In this document: positions 1 through 5,595 of the stretch, in pieces | Position numbering within the stretch: the stretch's first letter is position 1 | Layout of the letters: each line of letters opens with the position of its first letter | Assembly: GCA_028711905.1 (NCBI GenBank) | Contig: JAQTRI010000200.1 | Location: forward strand, 1 to 6,686 | Length of the DNA stretch: 6,686 nucleotides | Reading direction: 5' to 3' | DNA from: Candidatus Wallbacteria bacterium | GTDB taxonomy: Bacteria > Muiribacteriota > JAQTZZ01 | Made by a program: the position numbers and the translations under genes | Notes under the pieces: generated by a model | What the model was told of the DNA's origin: nothing | What the model saw: the letters and a program-made list of their open reading frames with translations, nothing else | Databases searched by the model: none

Positions 1-1325
1 GCAATGAGTATGCCCTGGAACTGCTCCATTTCCTCCAAGAAGATGTTCTTGAGCGAGTTTTCCGTATCATCAGTGCTGTGGGCTGCCTGCAGGCGTCTGG
101 ATATCACAGCGTCAGCCTCATTCAGCAGCAGAATCGGGGCTTTTTTTGCGGCCACCAGGGCCTGCCTGTAATCGGAAAACACCTGGCGGGCGTTCTTCTG
201 TGTGCTGCCGTACCACATGTTACGGATCTCCGAAATATCGACATTGATCAGTTTGCGGCCGGTTTTTTTGGCCAGTTCATACGCTGATGCGGTTTTTCCC
301 GTGCCCGGCCCGCCGTGGAACAGGACGCACAGGCCTGAGGCTCCAAACCGGCCCTTCATGCTGGAACTGAGGCGCTCGTACTGCCGGATAGCCTTCTGCA
401 GGCGCTGCATCTCTTCACCCATGCTCTCAGGGTAGATCAGCCCGGAAAAGGTCCGCTGCCGCTCTATGAGCTTTTTGCCGCTCTGTGTAAACACAGGCTC
501 ACTCTTCATGATCTCGGCCACGATTTTATCGCTGATACGCACTTCCTGGTTCGCAGATTCAGTGCCGATCGACATGACTTTAGCGCTGACAATAGGCATT
601 TTTCTGAACTCGACCATGAACCTGATCTGCTCCGGGCTGTTTCTAAACAGCCAGCCTGACAGCTTCTGCAAAGTAGGCCACTTGGATGACTGCTCGCCTC
701 CGAGCAGGGCGTCAAAAAATGCCGTGCTGGCGTCTAAGCCGCAGAATTCGTTGAGCGCATAAAGAAAGGCGGCCTTCTCGATCGTGGAATAAGAGGACAG
801 AGTGGAACTGACGCTTGCGCATTCCGGGATCGAACCGGTCAGGTGTTCGAGCTCCTCCATGAACACCTGGTCCGGCATGTAGTCGCGGTCGCGGGTCAGC
901 TGGGTGACTGCAGCCACTAACGAAAATACATCCCTGAACTGCCGCTCGCTGTCACCGAACAGCCCGTACCTGACATGGGGCATCAGGATGACGCTCAGTT
1001 CGTACGCTTCAAAATAACCCAGTCCATCGCGCTTGAATTCAGTGTGGATCAATCCGGCCCGCGCCAGGCGCACTATGCAGTTGTGGAAATCTGATGGATC
1101 CAGCGGCCAGTACCACTTCATGGTGTCCCATTTGCCTGCCACCCGGATCTGCCACTGCCTGCTGCAGAGGAAATTTGAAAGCAGCAGGATGAAGGCCTGG
1201 CGGTCGGCCCCGTTCAGCGGGAAACCGCTTAAAAAGTGGGCGAGTTCGTTCGAGGACTTGAGACAGGAGAAAATCGAGTCCAGATCGCGGTCATAGAATT
1301 CCCACATGGCGTTCTTGAAAATCAT
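1..1325 (-). CDS. AAA+ family ATPase with large N-terminal region (3' end outside window)
   Basis: Reading leftward from ATG at 1325 gives 441 uninterrupted residues before the window edge; the gene is incomplete. Residues 1-280 form a large N-terminal region that I do not recognise. The ATPase core follows: Walker A GGPGTGKT at residues 338-345 (positions 291-314) and Walker B PILLLNEAD at 397-405 (positions 111-137). The segment SLKNIFLEEMEQFQGILI after it leads into the expected sensor 1, which lies outside. Walker B has Asn before the catalytic Glu, where Asp is classical; as I recall this is common in this CbbX/SpoVK-like branch. Such enzymes use ATP hydrolysis to remodel protein partners, but the substrate is unknown. 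The start is supported by GGAGG about six bases upstream. No membrane segment or signal peptide is visible, so it is probably cytoplasmic. It is divergent from the operon starting at 1478. A truncated paralogue lies at 5675-5857. Confidence 0.93.
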   Translation of the reverse strand, partial: MIFKNAMWEFYDRDLDSIFSCLKSSNELAHFLSGFPLNGADRQAFILLLSNFLCSRQWQIRVAGKWDTMKWYWPLDPSDFHNCIVRLARAGLIHTEFKRDGLGYFEAYELSVILMPHVRYGLFGDSERQFRDVFSLVAAVTQLTRDRDYMPDQVFMEELEHLTGSIPECASVSSTLSSYSTIEKAAFLYALNEFCGLDASTAFFDALLGGEQSSKWPTLQKLSGWLFRNSPEQIRFMVEFRKMPIVSAKVMSIGTESANQEVRISDKIVAEIMKSEPVFTQSGKKLIERQRTFSGLIYPESMGEEMQRLQKAIRQYERLSSSMKGRFGASGLCVLFHGGPGTGKTASAYELAKKTGRKLINVDISEIRNMWYGSTQKNARQVFSDYRQALVAAKKAPILLLNEADAVISRRLQAAHSTDDTENSLKNIFLEEMEQFQGILI

Positions 1326-1344
1326 GTCTGCCTCCGGATTCTTG

Positions 1345-1350
1345 ATTATG
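1345..1350 (-). promoter_or_regulatory. Possible -10 element for the AAA+ ATPase gene
   Basis: On the minus strand the hexamer CATAAT (5 of 6 to TATAAT) lies 19 bases before the ATPase start codon. I see no good -35 hexamer at 16-18 bp, so this is a weak call. A Shine-Dalgarno GGAGG follows it. Confidence 0.3.
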
Positions 1351-1425
1351 GTTCGTGCGGGTTTTGAAAGGGGAAACGGAGCAAAGGTGAAATTTCTGAC
1401 ATCATCAATAAAAATGGCAGACTTC

Positions 1426-1444
1426 ACTGCTGGTGCAGTATAAT
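1426..1444 (+). promoter_or_regulatory. Promoter -10 (TATAAT) with overlapping small palindrome
   Basis: A perfect TATAAT lies at 1439-1444, which puts transcription start near 1451 and gives a leader of about 27 nt before ATG 1478. No convincing -35 hexamer is visible at 17 bp, so the promoter may need an activator or an alternative sigma factor. The inverted repeat ACTGC-TGGT-GCAGT (1426-1430 and 1435-1439) abuts and overlaps the first base of the -10 and could be an operator. An upstream GTG start at 1433 would lie inside the promoter, which argues for the ATG at 1478. Confidence 0.5.
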
Positions 1445-1477
1445 ATCTGCAAAGCACAGGCAGGGGACAGGTCAGGC

Positions 1478-2293
1478 ATGGATCGTGAACAGTTCAGAAA
1501 GCAGCTGTCAGCCTTTTTCGAAGCCAATTGCAAAAGGAAGAATTATTCCTTCAGCGGTTTCGAGGAATTGGAAACCTGCCTGTTGTCCAAACTGAAATGG
1601 GTGCTTTACTCATTGCCCAGCTCCAGGGCCTGGCTGTTCCGCTCAGCATATCAGTGCCATGACCCTCACCGCGTATTGTTCCCTGAGGTGGTGCACAAAC
1701 TGATCCAGGCCGAGAACACCCTTCAATCACAGAACCGGTCCATCGTGCAAATGGCCCAGACCGATGGGTATGTGACTGCCATCATGGCCCGTCACCTCAT
1801 TGACCTGGCTCGCGCGGAAAACAGGGCGCTTCGCACAAGACGGACCGTTCCGCTGGACGGGCAAGGCGCGTCAGCACAAGAAAAAATCAGAGGGAGACCG
1901 GGAGTTCGCCGCCAGAATGAGCCGGGCCCGGAGCCGGTTGCACCAGAGGTTGACGAGACTGCCATGATCCAGGCAGAAGAATTCCGCGATTTTTTTGTCA
2001 ACAGAGCCGGGCTGTCGGATTCGGAATTATTTTCCATGTGCGTCAACGAATGCACAGGCTGCACAGTGTTCATCGACAGCCGCAAGACTGGGGCAGACAG
2101 ACAAGAGCGCAAACGAGAGATCAACACACTGCAGCAGTGCTATAAACGGGCCAGGGCCAGGCTCGCATCAGATGCCAGGGATTTGCGCGAGTATTACTCG
2201 AACGAGGCACTGGAACTTTTTTTGCAGCTTCTGCTGCCTGAGCTGTGCCGCCAGAAATTCGGGGACACCCACCTGGAGAAGCCATGCAGCTGA
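1478..2293 (+). CDS. Putative divergent ECF-like sigma-70 family factor
   Basis: The product is 271 residues from ATG 1478, with a GGGG purine run about 11 bases upstream. Residues 68-127 read like sigma region 2: an FPEVVHKLIQ helix (68-77), then DGYVTAIMARHLIDLARAEN (96-115) and a short basic tail with TVPLD. This resembles the region 2.3-2.4 pattern of a Trp/Tyr-Leu helix followed by an IDxxR helix. A Pro/Gly-rich, low-complexity linker covers about 128-160. The C-terminal part includes LSDSELF (179-185) and INTLQQCYKRARARL (215-229), which recalls region 4 ending in an RARxxL recognition helix. If correct, it would recruit RNA polymerase to specific promoters. The assignment rests on pattern resemblance only; a non-sigma DNA-binding or wholly novel protein is possible. 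It is the first gene of a likely operon and its stop overlaps the next gene by 10 bases. Confidence 0.42.
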   Translation: MDREQFRKQLSAFFEANCKRKNYSFSGFEELETCLLSKLKWVLYSLPSSRAWLFRSAYQCHDPHRVLFPEVVHKLIQAENTLQSQNRSIVQMAQTDGYVTAIMARHLIDLARAENRALRTRRTVPLDGQGASAQEKIRGRPGVRRQNEPGPEPVAPEVDETAMIQAEEFRDFFVNRAGLSDSELFSMCVNECTGCTVFIDSRKTGADRQERKREINTLQQCYKRARARLASDARDLREYYSNEALELFLQLLLPELCRQKFGDTHLEKPCS

Positions 2294-3189
2294 TCAAACT
2301 GGAATATCTCACATGGCTCAGTGCCAAGGACTGCACTGAACCGGATGTGCCCACTGGTTACAAGCCGAAAGCCGGCGACATTGTCATGTTCCGCGGCAAT
2401 GTGTTCATGGCCATTATCGCGGCATCCGGCAAAGTAAGGGCTTTGCCCGCCACGCAGTACCACGGCCTGTGTCATGAGCACTGCTTAGTGCTTGAGACCG
2501 ACTGCCCTCTGACTGAGGCCTGGGGCGTGCTGCCCAGACTGCTGGAGCCGGTAGCTTCAGTACTCGACTGCTGCGAACAGGTGGATACAGTCAACATCGA
2601 TGATCTCAAGCTGCTGGCGGCGTCTGTCAAAAGCGGCAAACCCCTGCCCGCAGGAAAGCGCGGCCTGACCTACGAGGACAAAACAGCTTACCCGTACCTG
2701 TTCTCAGCCTATGAAACCATGCGCGTGGAGCATGAATTGTCCGGTGCGTGCTACATCGACGCCCCTGCCAATACCGGCCGCGGCATAGATCCTGAATACC
2801 CTGGGACGGACCTGTTCAGCATGATCGGCAAAGCAGCGCGGTCCGGGCCTTTTTCGTTGCTCAAGCGCTCAACGAATTTTACAGCCTTAACCGGCGTAGC
2901 CGCCGGAGCTCTGTTCTGTCTGAACGATGTTTCAGCTTTCAAAACCGATGGGCCTCAGGACGGCGTCAGTCTGTCATGGGATAAACTGCTGAAGCGGGCG
3001 CGCATTGAGATGCAGGATGTAAAGCCCGGTGTCGTCTGCGAGATTTTCATCCGCAAAAACCTGATTTACCGCGGCCCTGTGCGCAAGGTGTTCGTAGTCA
3101 GCCTCGGATTGGCTGCCAGGCTGTTGTCGTCTGTGATGGCCCTGGACAAGATCATTGCAGTCAGGATTTTTCCGCAGGACTGGGAATAA
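2284..3189 (+). CDS. Unrecognised protein with possible N-terminal SH3-like barrel
   Basis: The product is 301 residues from ATG 2284, with GGAG at 2274-2277 at good spacing; the start lies inside the last codons of the upstream gene, so translation is probably coupled. Residues 28-71 (PKAGDIVMF ... FMAIIAASGKVRALPAT ... CLVLE) alternate short beta-strands in a way that recalls small SH3-like barrels of the 'PKPGDIWxxx' type. This is followed by DCPLTEAWGVLPRL, where such proteins often have a 'SPLGxPxxxxP' stretch. The remaining two thirds (about 110-301) match nothing I know. There is no signal peptide or convincing membrane helix; residues 268-288 are hydrophobic but look like packed strands and helix. 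Proteins of this sort sit next to sigma-like genes in some bacteria, so a role as partner or regulator of the sigma-like protein is conceivable but unproven. Confidence 0.7.
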   Translation: MQLIKLEYLTWLSAKDCTEPDVPTGYKPKAGDIVMFRGNVFMAIIAASGKVRALPATQYHGLCHEHCLVLETDCPLTEAWGVLPRLLEPVASVLDCCEQVDTVNIDDLKLLAASVKSGKPLPAGKRGLTYEDKTAYPYLFSAYETMRVEHELSGACYIDAPANTGRGIDPEYPGTDLFSMIGKAARSGPFSLLKRSTNFTALTGVAAGALFCLNDVSAFKTDGPQDGVSLSWDKLLKRARIEMQDVKPGVVCEIFIRKNLIYRGPVRKVFVVSLGLAARLLSSVMALDKIIAVRIFPQDWE

Positions 3190-3197
3190 TTTTATGG

Positions 3198-3207
3198 ATG
3201 TCAGATT
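3198..3207 (+). repeat. Repeat word ATGTCAGATT, copy 1 of 4
   Basis: This 10-mer occurs four times on the plus strand, at 3198, 4287, 5616 and 6624. Copy 1 is in the 59-bp gap between the SH3-like and Cys-cluster genes. It lies in the loop side of a bulged hairpin (TATGGA at 3193-3198 against TCCATA at 3214-3219). After it, CCATACC and GGAAG also recur beyond copy 2, so copies 1 and 2 share more than the word. Confidence 0.6.
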
Positions 3208-3248
3208 CGTCATTCCATACCCGTCCAGGAAGCCTATGAGGAGGGAAA

Positions 3249-3827
3249 ATGGACCTAAAGATCAATAATCCGGTGCTCTGCCGTATAATGGGCCGGGTGC
3301 TGGACAATAAACCAGCGTGTTGTCCGATCTGTTCCTCTCAGTGCAAGTACTGGCGGCGCGCAAGGGTCAAAATTGATCGCTCCCCCTATACCAGAGAAGA
3401 ACTTGCCGGTTTCAGCAGGTTGAATGAAGCCCTGACAGAGCTTTCCTGTTCAATCCGTAATAAAGTGAAGAAGCACTACCCGGTGATGAAAAAGCGGCTG
3501 GATAACGAAGATACCTTTCTGCACGATCATGAGATTTATATTGAGATCGGTTTCATATTGCGCGAGTCTGACCCTGAATATGCTAAATTTGAAGGTGATC
3601 CCTGTTACTACATGAGAAGCAAGCATGGGGCCGAATTTGTTCACAGGAATCATTACTGCGATGGAGATGACTGGAGCGAATACTTCGGCCCCCTGGGACT
3701 GGGCCAGAAAAACTGCTACATGTTCCACGAGCTTTGCGATGATTTTCATGACAAAAGGGTTTTACTCAGGTTCGGAGAAATCTGGACTGATGTAAAACTG
3801 GTTATTCAGAATTTCAGGAAGATTTAG
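3249..3827 (+). CDS. Hypothetical protein with N-terminal Cys cluster
   Basis: The product is 192 residues. The start is well supported by a strong Shine-Dalgarno GAGGAGGG at 3238-3245, three bases before ATG. I do not recognise the family. Residues 24-32 hold CCPICSSQC, a cluster resembling half of a zinc-binding knuckle. Further Cys and His residues are scattered through 90-165, including HDHE and HRNHYCDGDDW. The end (CYMFHELCDDF ... RFGEIWTDVKLVIQNF) has the look of a folded alpha/beta tail seen in some uncharacterised phage and island proteins, but this is memory rather than a search. The protein is soluble, with many charged residues. It lies 59 bp after the previous gene on the same strand, so is probably co-transcribed although it can be translated independently. 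A metal-binding role is inference from the Cys cluster. Confidence 0.75.
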   Translation: MDLKINNPVLCRIMGRVLDNKPACCPICSSQCKYWRRARVKIDRSPYTREELAGFSRLNEALTELSCSIRNKVKKHYPVMKKRLDNEDTFLHDHEIYIEIGFILRESDPEYAKFEGDPCYYMRSKHGAEFVHRNHYCDGDDWSEYFGPLGLGQKNCYMFHELCDDFHDKRVLLRFGEIWTDVKLVIQNFRKI

Positions 3828-3841
3828 ATGGGAGATACGGG

Positions 3842-3859
3842 GGAGTCTTACCTGACTCC
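3842..3859 (+). other. Small hairpin after the three-gene operon
   Basis: GGAGTC at 3842-3847 pairs with GACTCC at 3854-3859 around a six-base loop. It lies 15 bases after the stop of the Cys-cluster gene. No T-run follows, so it is not a standard intrinsic terminator. It may simply belong to the decayed gene that begins here. Confidence 0.3.
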
Positions 3860-4118
3860 TGATATGCAGCAGATATCGCGGCAGACAACAGGATGAAGGA
3901 CAGTGATATCAACCTCCTGGTGATCGTCAAGAACAGCTCCCTTCCGCGGTACAAACGCGCCGGAAAAATCCGCTGAGTCCTCCAGGAACTGGTCCGCATG
4001 CCTGTCGATGTCCTGATTTTTACGGAAAGAGAAGTCAATGAGTGGGCAGCAGTCCCCGGCCGCCTTTGTCACTAAGGTCTTAGCTGAGGGAAGAGTGATC
4101 TATGAAAACCAGGGCTGA
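3857..4118 (+). pseudogene. Decayed MNT-type nucleotidyltransferase (HEPN-partner antitoxin)
   Basis: Pieces of a minimal nucleotidyltransferase can be read across three frames. At about 3858-3884 the frame gives LLICSRYRG, matching the family's 'xLFGSRARG' with Gly changed to Cys. After a frameshift, from 3893, it reads MKDSDINLLVIVKNSSLPRY, the classic DSDIDLLV metal-binding strand with the second Asp changed to Asn. An in-frame TGA follows at 3974-3976, then MPVDVLIFTEREVNEWAAV. A +1 shift near 4058-4064 leads to AFVTKVLAEGRVIYENQG and a stop at 4116-4118, the usual end of this family. In the family, such proteins neutralise a HEPN toxin, in known cases by nucleotidylating it. Here the reading frame, the Gly of the GS motif and one Asp are lost, so the gene is dead. 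Its end overlaps the HEPN remnant at 4102 by 17 bases, as in intact pairs. Confidence 0.8.
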
Positions 4119-4425
4119 CCTGGTTCTGGAATGGCTGGAAAAAACATTGAAAGGGTACCTGATTTTCCTGGACACTGAATTTCCCAGAACACATTCGATC
4201 GGCACTTTGATCAGCCTGGCCGCAGAGAAAGACAGCAGCATCGCTTTATTCATGGAAGCAGGTGACAGCCTGACTGATTTTTCCGTATGTCAGATTCCAT
4301 ACCGCTTGGAAGAGGCGGAAAAAACGGACTGGCAAGGAGGGGATTCCAGGCTTCAATCGCTTCGTCATTCTGACTCAGTTTTGATCAGCAGCACGCTTTT
4401 CCGGCCGCGGGTGAGTGCCACATAG
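4102..4425 (+). pseudogene. HEPN-domain protein remnant with internal deletion
   Basis: From ATG 4102 the ORF gives 107 residues. Residues 1-14 (MKTRADLVLEWLEK) match the start of HEPN proteins of the PF05168 type. Residues 14-72 (EKTLKGYLIFL, EFPRTHSIGTL, LAAEKD, LTDFSVCQIPYRLEEAE) match the second half, with the conserved His at 31. The roughly 30 residues between them in normal members, carrying the 'FHAQQAAEK' helix, are missing. The join falls at a Glu-Lys pair present on both sides, which suggests a deletion between short repeats. Residues after about 75 do not look like the family and probably follow a frameshift. Intact members are RNA-cleaving toxins paired with an MNT antitoxin; this one lacks the core helix and its partner is also dead. 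It converges with the helicase fragment on the other strand. Confidence 0.72.
4287..4296 (+). repeat. Repeat word ATGTCAGATT, copy 2 of 4
   Basis: This copy lies inside the HEPN remnant, coding for the VCQI of VCQIPYR. The following bases, CCATACC then GGAAG, match those after copy 1 apart from a 7-base insertion there. This suggests copy 1 might be a scrap of another HEPN gene end. Confidence 0.55.
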
Positions 4426-4577
4426 AACAGCGATTTTTCCTGCAGGATCAGCCTGTTGCGGTCTTCCTCAGTGTCGGCTTTGTCGATCAGCGATTTCAGC
4501 GGATTGTCTGTCAGGCTGAAAGTGCTTTCTCCGCTGATGTCATGCATGACAGTATTGTACAGGATTGACTGCCCGGA
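4365..4577 (-). pseudogene. C-terminal fragment of a UvrD/Rep-type (SF1) helicase
   Basis: The frame is open from 4577 (a stop codon lies just upstream at 4578-4580) to the stop at 4365. It reads as a helicase tail: after a linker, DTEEDRNRLILQEKSLFYVA is followed by LTRGRKSVLL. SLFYVALTRGRKSV matches helicase motif VI of the UvrD/Rep group ('LLYVALTRAR'), whose Arg contacts ATP gamma-phosphate. Motif V and everything before it are absent, so the piece cannot act as an ATPase. It has no plausible ribosome binding site and begins only 12 bases after the stop of the HEPN gene at 4589. Together with the N-terminal fragment at 5359-5544 on the same strand it looks like the two ends of one broken gene. 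Confidence 0.75.
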
Positions 4578-4588
4578 TCATCACGATA

Positions 4589-4993
4589 TTATGGAGCAGC
4601 TTCAAGCAATTTCCGGATCTTCTCGAAAAAATCAGAAGCGCTGTCCGACATTTCCCTGACCTCAGTCGCTTCAAAGCGGAACAGTTCCGAATAATCGCCT
4701 TTGTTCCGCTTCTCAAAAGCGGTTTTTACCAGCCTGCCGTATTCCCTGCCGAGAACCCCGGTACGGATGTAAGTGCGGTTGAACCACCCGATCAATTGCC
4801 TGTGCTTCGAAGCAGTAAATCCGTCCTTGAGAGCAAGTGCGGTGATCAAATAGAAAGTGCTGTAGTAAATCCTGTTGACTGCTGCCGACAGGAAACCGTT
4901 TTCAAGCATGAGGCGGGCTGCGGACAAAGCTTCGCTGGACTGCTCGGTCCTGAAGGCGATCAACTGTCTCTTGTCACTGTCGTTCAAGGTCAT
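4589..4993 (-). CDS. HEPN-domain protein, UPF0332 type (toxin partner of MNT)
   Basis: The 134-residue product has the UPF0332/COG1895 layout: a helix ending in AAVNRIYYSTFYLITAL (37-53), SKHRQLIGWFNRTYIRTG (62-79), and EKRNKGDYS (94-102) in the last long helix. HEPN toxins cut RNA through an R-X4-6-H motif. Here Arg41 is present, but the His position seven residues on is Tyr48, as in a number of UPF0332 proteins, so catalysis is uncertain. His64 is another candidate. The start overlaps the stop of the upstream nucleotidyltransferase as ATGA, so the two are translationally coupled and form a classic MNT-HEPN toxin-antitoxin pair. The length is normal for the family and the frame is intact, unlike the decayed pair at 3857-4425. 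Confidence 0.88.
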   Translation of the reverse strand: MTLNDSDKRQLIAFRTEQSSEALSAARLMLENGFLSAAVNRIYYSTFYLITALALKDGFTASKHRQLIGWFNRTYIRTGVLGREYGRLVKTAFEKRNKGDYSELFRFEATEVREMSDSASDFFEKIRKLLEAAP

Positions 4994-5304
4994 ACAGTCA
5001 CGCCGTTTTCCAGGGCGTTGACAACGAAAGGCTGCCGCCCCAGGACTGTGGAAAGATCGGATTCGGCAATGATTTTTGGGTCGATCTGCACATCGTGCCT
5101 GAGATCGATCTCGTAACAGGCGTCAATGATCTCATTTTCCAGTTTCCAGTCCACCAGACGGCCCACGACAATCAGAACATCAAAGTCCGAATCCATTCCA
5201 TCATGGCCCGTTGCCCTTGAGCCGTAAAAAACGACTTTCCGGATGTCCTTGAAACGCCCGTGCAAAAGCTCCTTCAATTCCCTGACGATCGCAATGTTGT
5301 CCAT
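4990..5304 (-). CDS. MNT-type nucleotidyltransferase, antitoxin of the HEPN pair
   Basis: The 104-residue product is a minimal nucleotidyltransferase. Residues 24-46 (VVFYGSRATG ... DSDFDVLIVV) contain Gly28-Ser29, ten residues, then Asp40-x-Asp42, the exact GS-X10-DxD nucleotide- and metal-binding motif. A third acidic residue is probably Asp71 or Asp75 in RHDVQIDP. Known members protect the cell by attaching nucleotides to, or simply binding, the partner HEPN protein, here encoded immediately downstream with an ATGA overlap. AGGG lies about six bases before the ATG. A strong promoter sits just upstream (5334-5362). The length fits stand-alone antitoxins of this class. Its frame and catalytic residues are intact. 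Confidence 0.92.
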   Translation of the reverse strand: MDNIAIVRELKELLHGRFKDIRKVVFYGSRATGHDGMDSDFDVLIVVGRLVDWKLENEIIDACYEIDLRHDVQIDPKIIAESDLSTVLGRQPFVVNALENGVTV

Positions 5305-5333
5305 AGTTTCCCTGCATTTCTTGTATGCACATC

Positions 5334-5362
5334 ATGATACCCCTGAGTTTGCCGCCGGTCAA
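5334..5362 (-). promoter_or_regulatory. Sigma-70 type promoter of the MNT-HEPN pair
   Basis: On the minus strand TTGACC (5357-5362; 5 of 6) and TATCAT (5334-5339; 5 of 6) are separated by exactly 17 bp. The leader to the ATG at 5304 would be about 20-25 nt. The palindrome ATCATGAT at 5331-5338 overlaps the -10 and is a plausible autoregulatory site. The -35 overlaps the stop codon of the truncated helicase fragment, so the promoter probably came with the MNT-HEPN cassette. Confidence 0.62.
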
Positions 5363-5544
5363 GGAGGAGCGGCCGAATCGGGGGTGTTCCGGGCCTGGTG
5401 CAGCTTTTCGTAATTGATGGCTCTGGAGCGCGGGTCTTCGCGGAATTTGCGGATGAACTCACGCACCTGCTTCTGCTGGGACTTGGCCACCCTGGCATAG
5501 GCTTCGAGGAATTCGTCGATGATGCAGATCTGCGGGGCCAGCAT
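5359..5544 (-). pseudogene. N-terminal fragment of a UvrD-like helicase (RelE/ParE-like leader region)
   Basis: The 61-residue ORF reads IIDEFLEAYARVAKSQQKQV then REFIRKFREDPRSRAINYEK and LHQARN. To my memory this closely matches the first 55 or so residues of bacterial UvrD-family helicases that begin with a RelE/ParE-like region ('FLxAxxxLPKxxQKKVxxFIxKFxxxPxSxxINxEKLxxAxD'). In those proteins the next strand is 'KxRSVRIDxxYRAIVL'; here the sequence instead runs into NTPDSAAPP and a stop, so similarity ends near 5386. No clear Shine-Dalgarno precedes the ATG at 5544, though TAAAAT lies nine to fourteen bases upstream. The same strand carries the matching helicase C-terminus at 4365-4577. 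A cut-down free-standing RelE/ParE toxin is the alternative reading, but the missing C-terminal half would leave it without catalytic residues. Confidence 0.65.
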
Positions 5545-5595
5545 GAAGGTATTTTACAGTTTTTGCTGCAGGGGATACAAGCGGGCATGGTTTTC

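Noticed and set aside
78..1296. Several plus- and minus-strand ORFs of 60-100 codons over the left part
   Set aside because: They lie opposite or out of frame with the AAA+ ATPase, whose motifs settle the coding frame; none has a recognisable product.
1433..1477. Upstream GTG start for the sigma-like gene
   Set aside because: It would begin inside the TATAAT promoter and has no ribosome binding site; ATG 1478 is better.
2245..2283. Upstream start for the SH3-like gene
   Set aside because: It would overlap the previous gene by 49 bases without a clear ribosome site; ATG 2284 has GGAG at good spacing.
3814..4072. Two minus-strand ORFs of 74 codons
   Set aside because: They are antisense to the decayed nucleotidyltransferase, whose family motifs are on the plus strand.
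4456..5116. Plus-strand ORFs, the longest 183 codons
   Set aside because: They are antisense to the MNT-HEPN pair and the helicase tail, which carry clear motifs; the plus-strand products match nothing.
4571..5390. Target-site duplication flanking the MNT-HEPN cassette
   Set aside because: Comparing the bases around 4575-4590 with those around 5340-5390 showed no shared direct repeat; the event looks like replacement rather than simple insertion.
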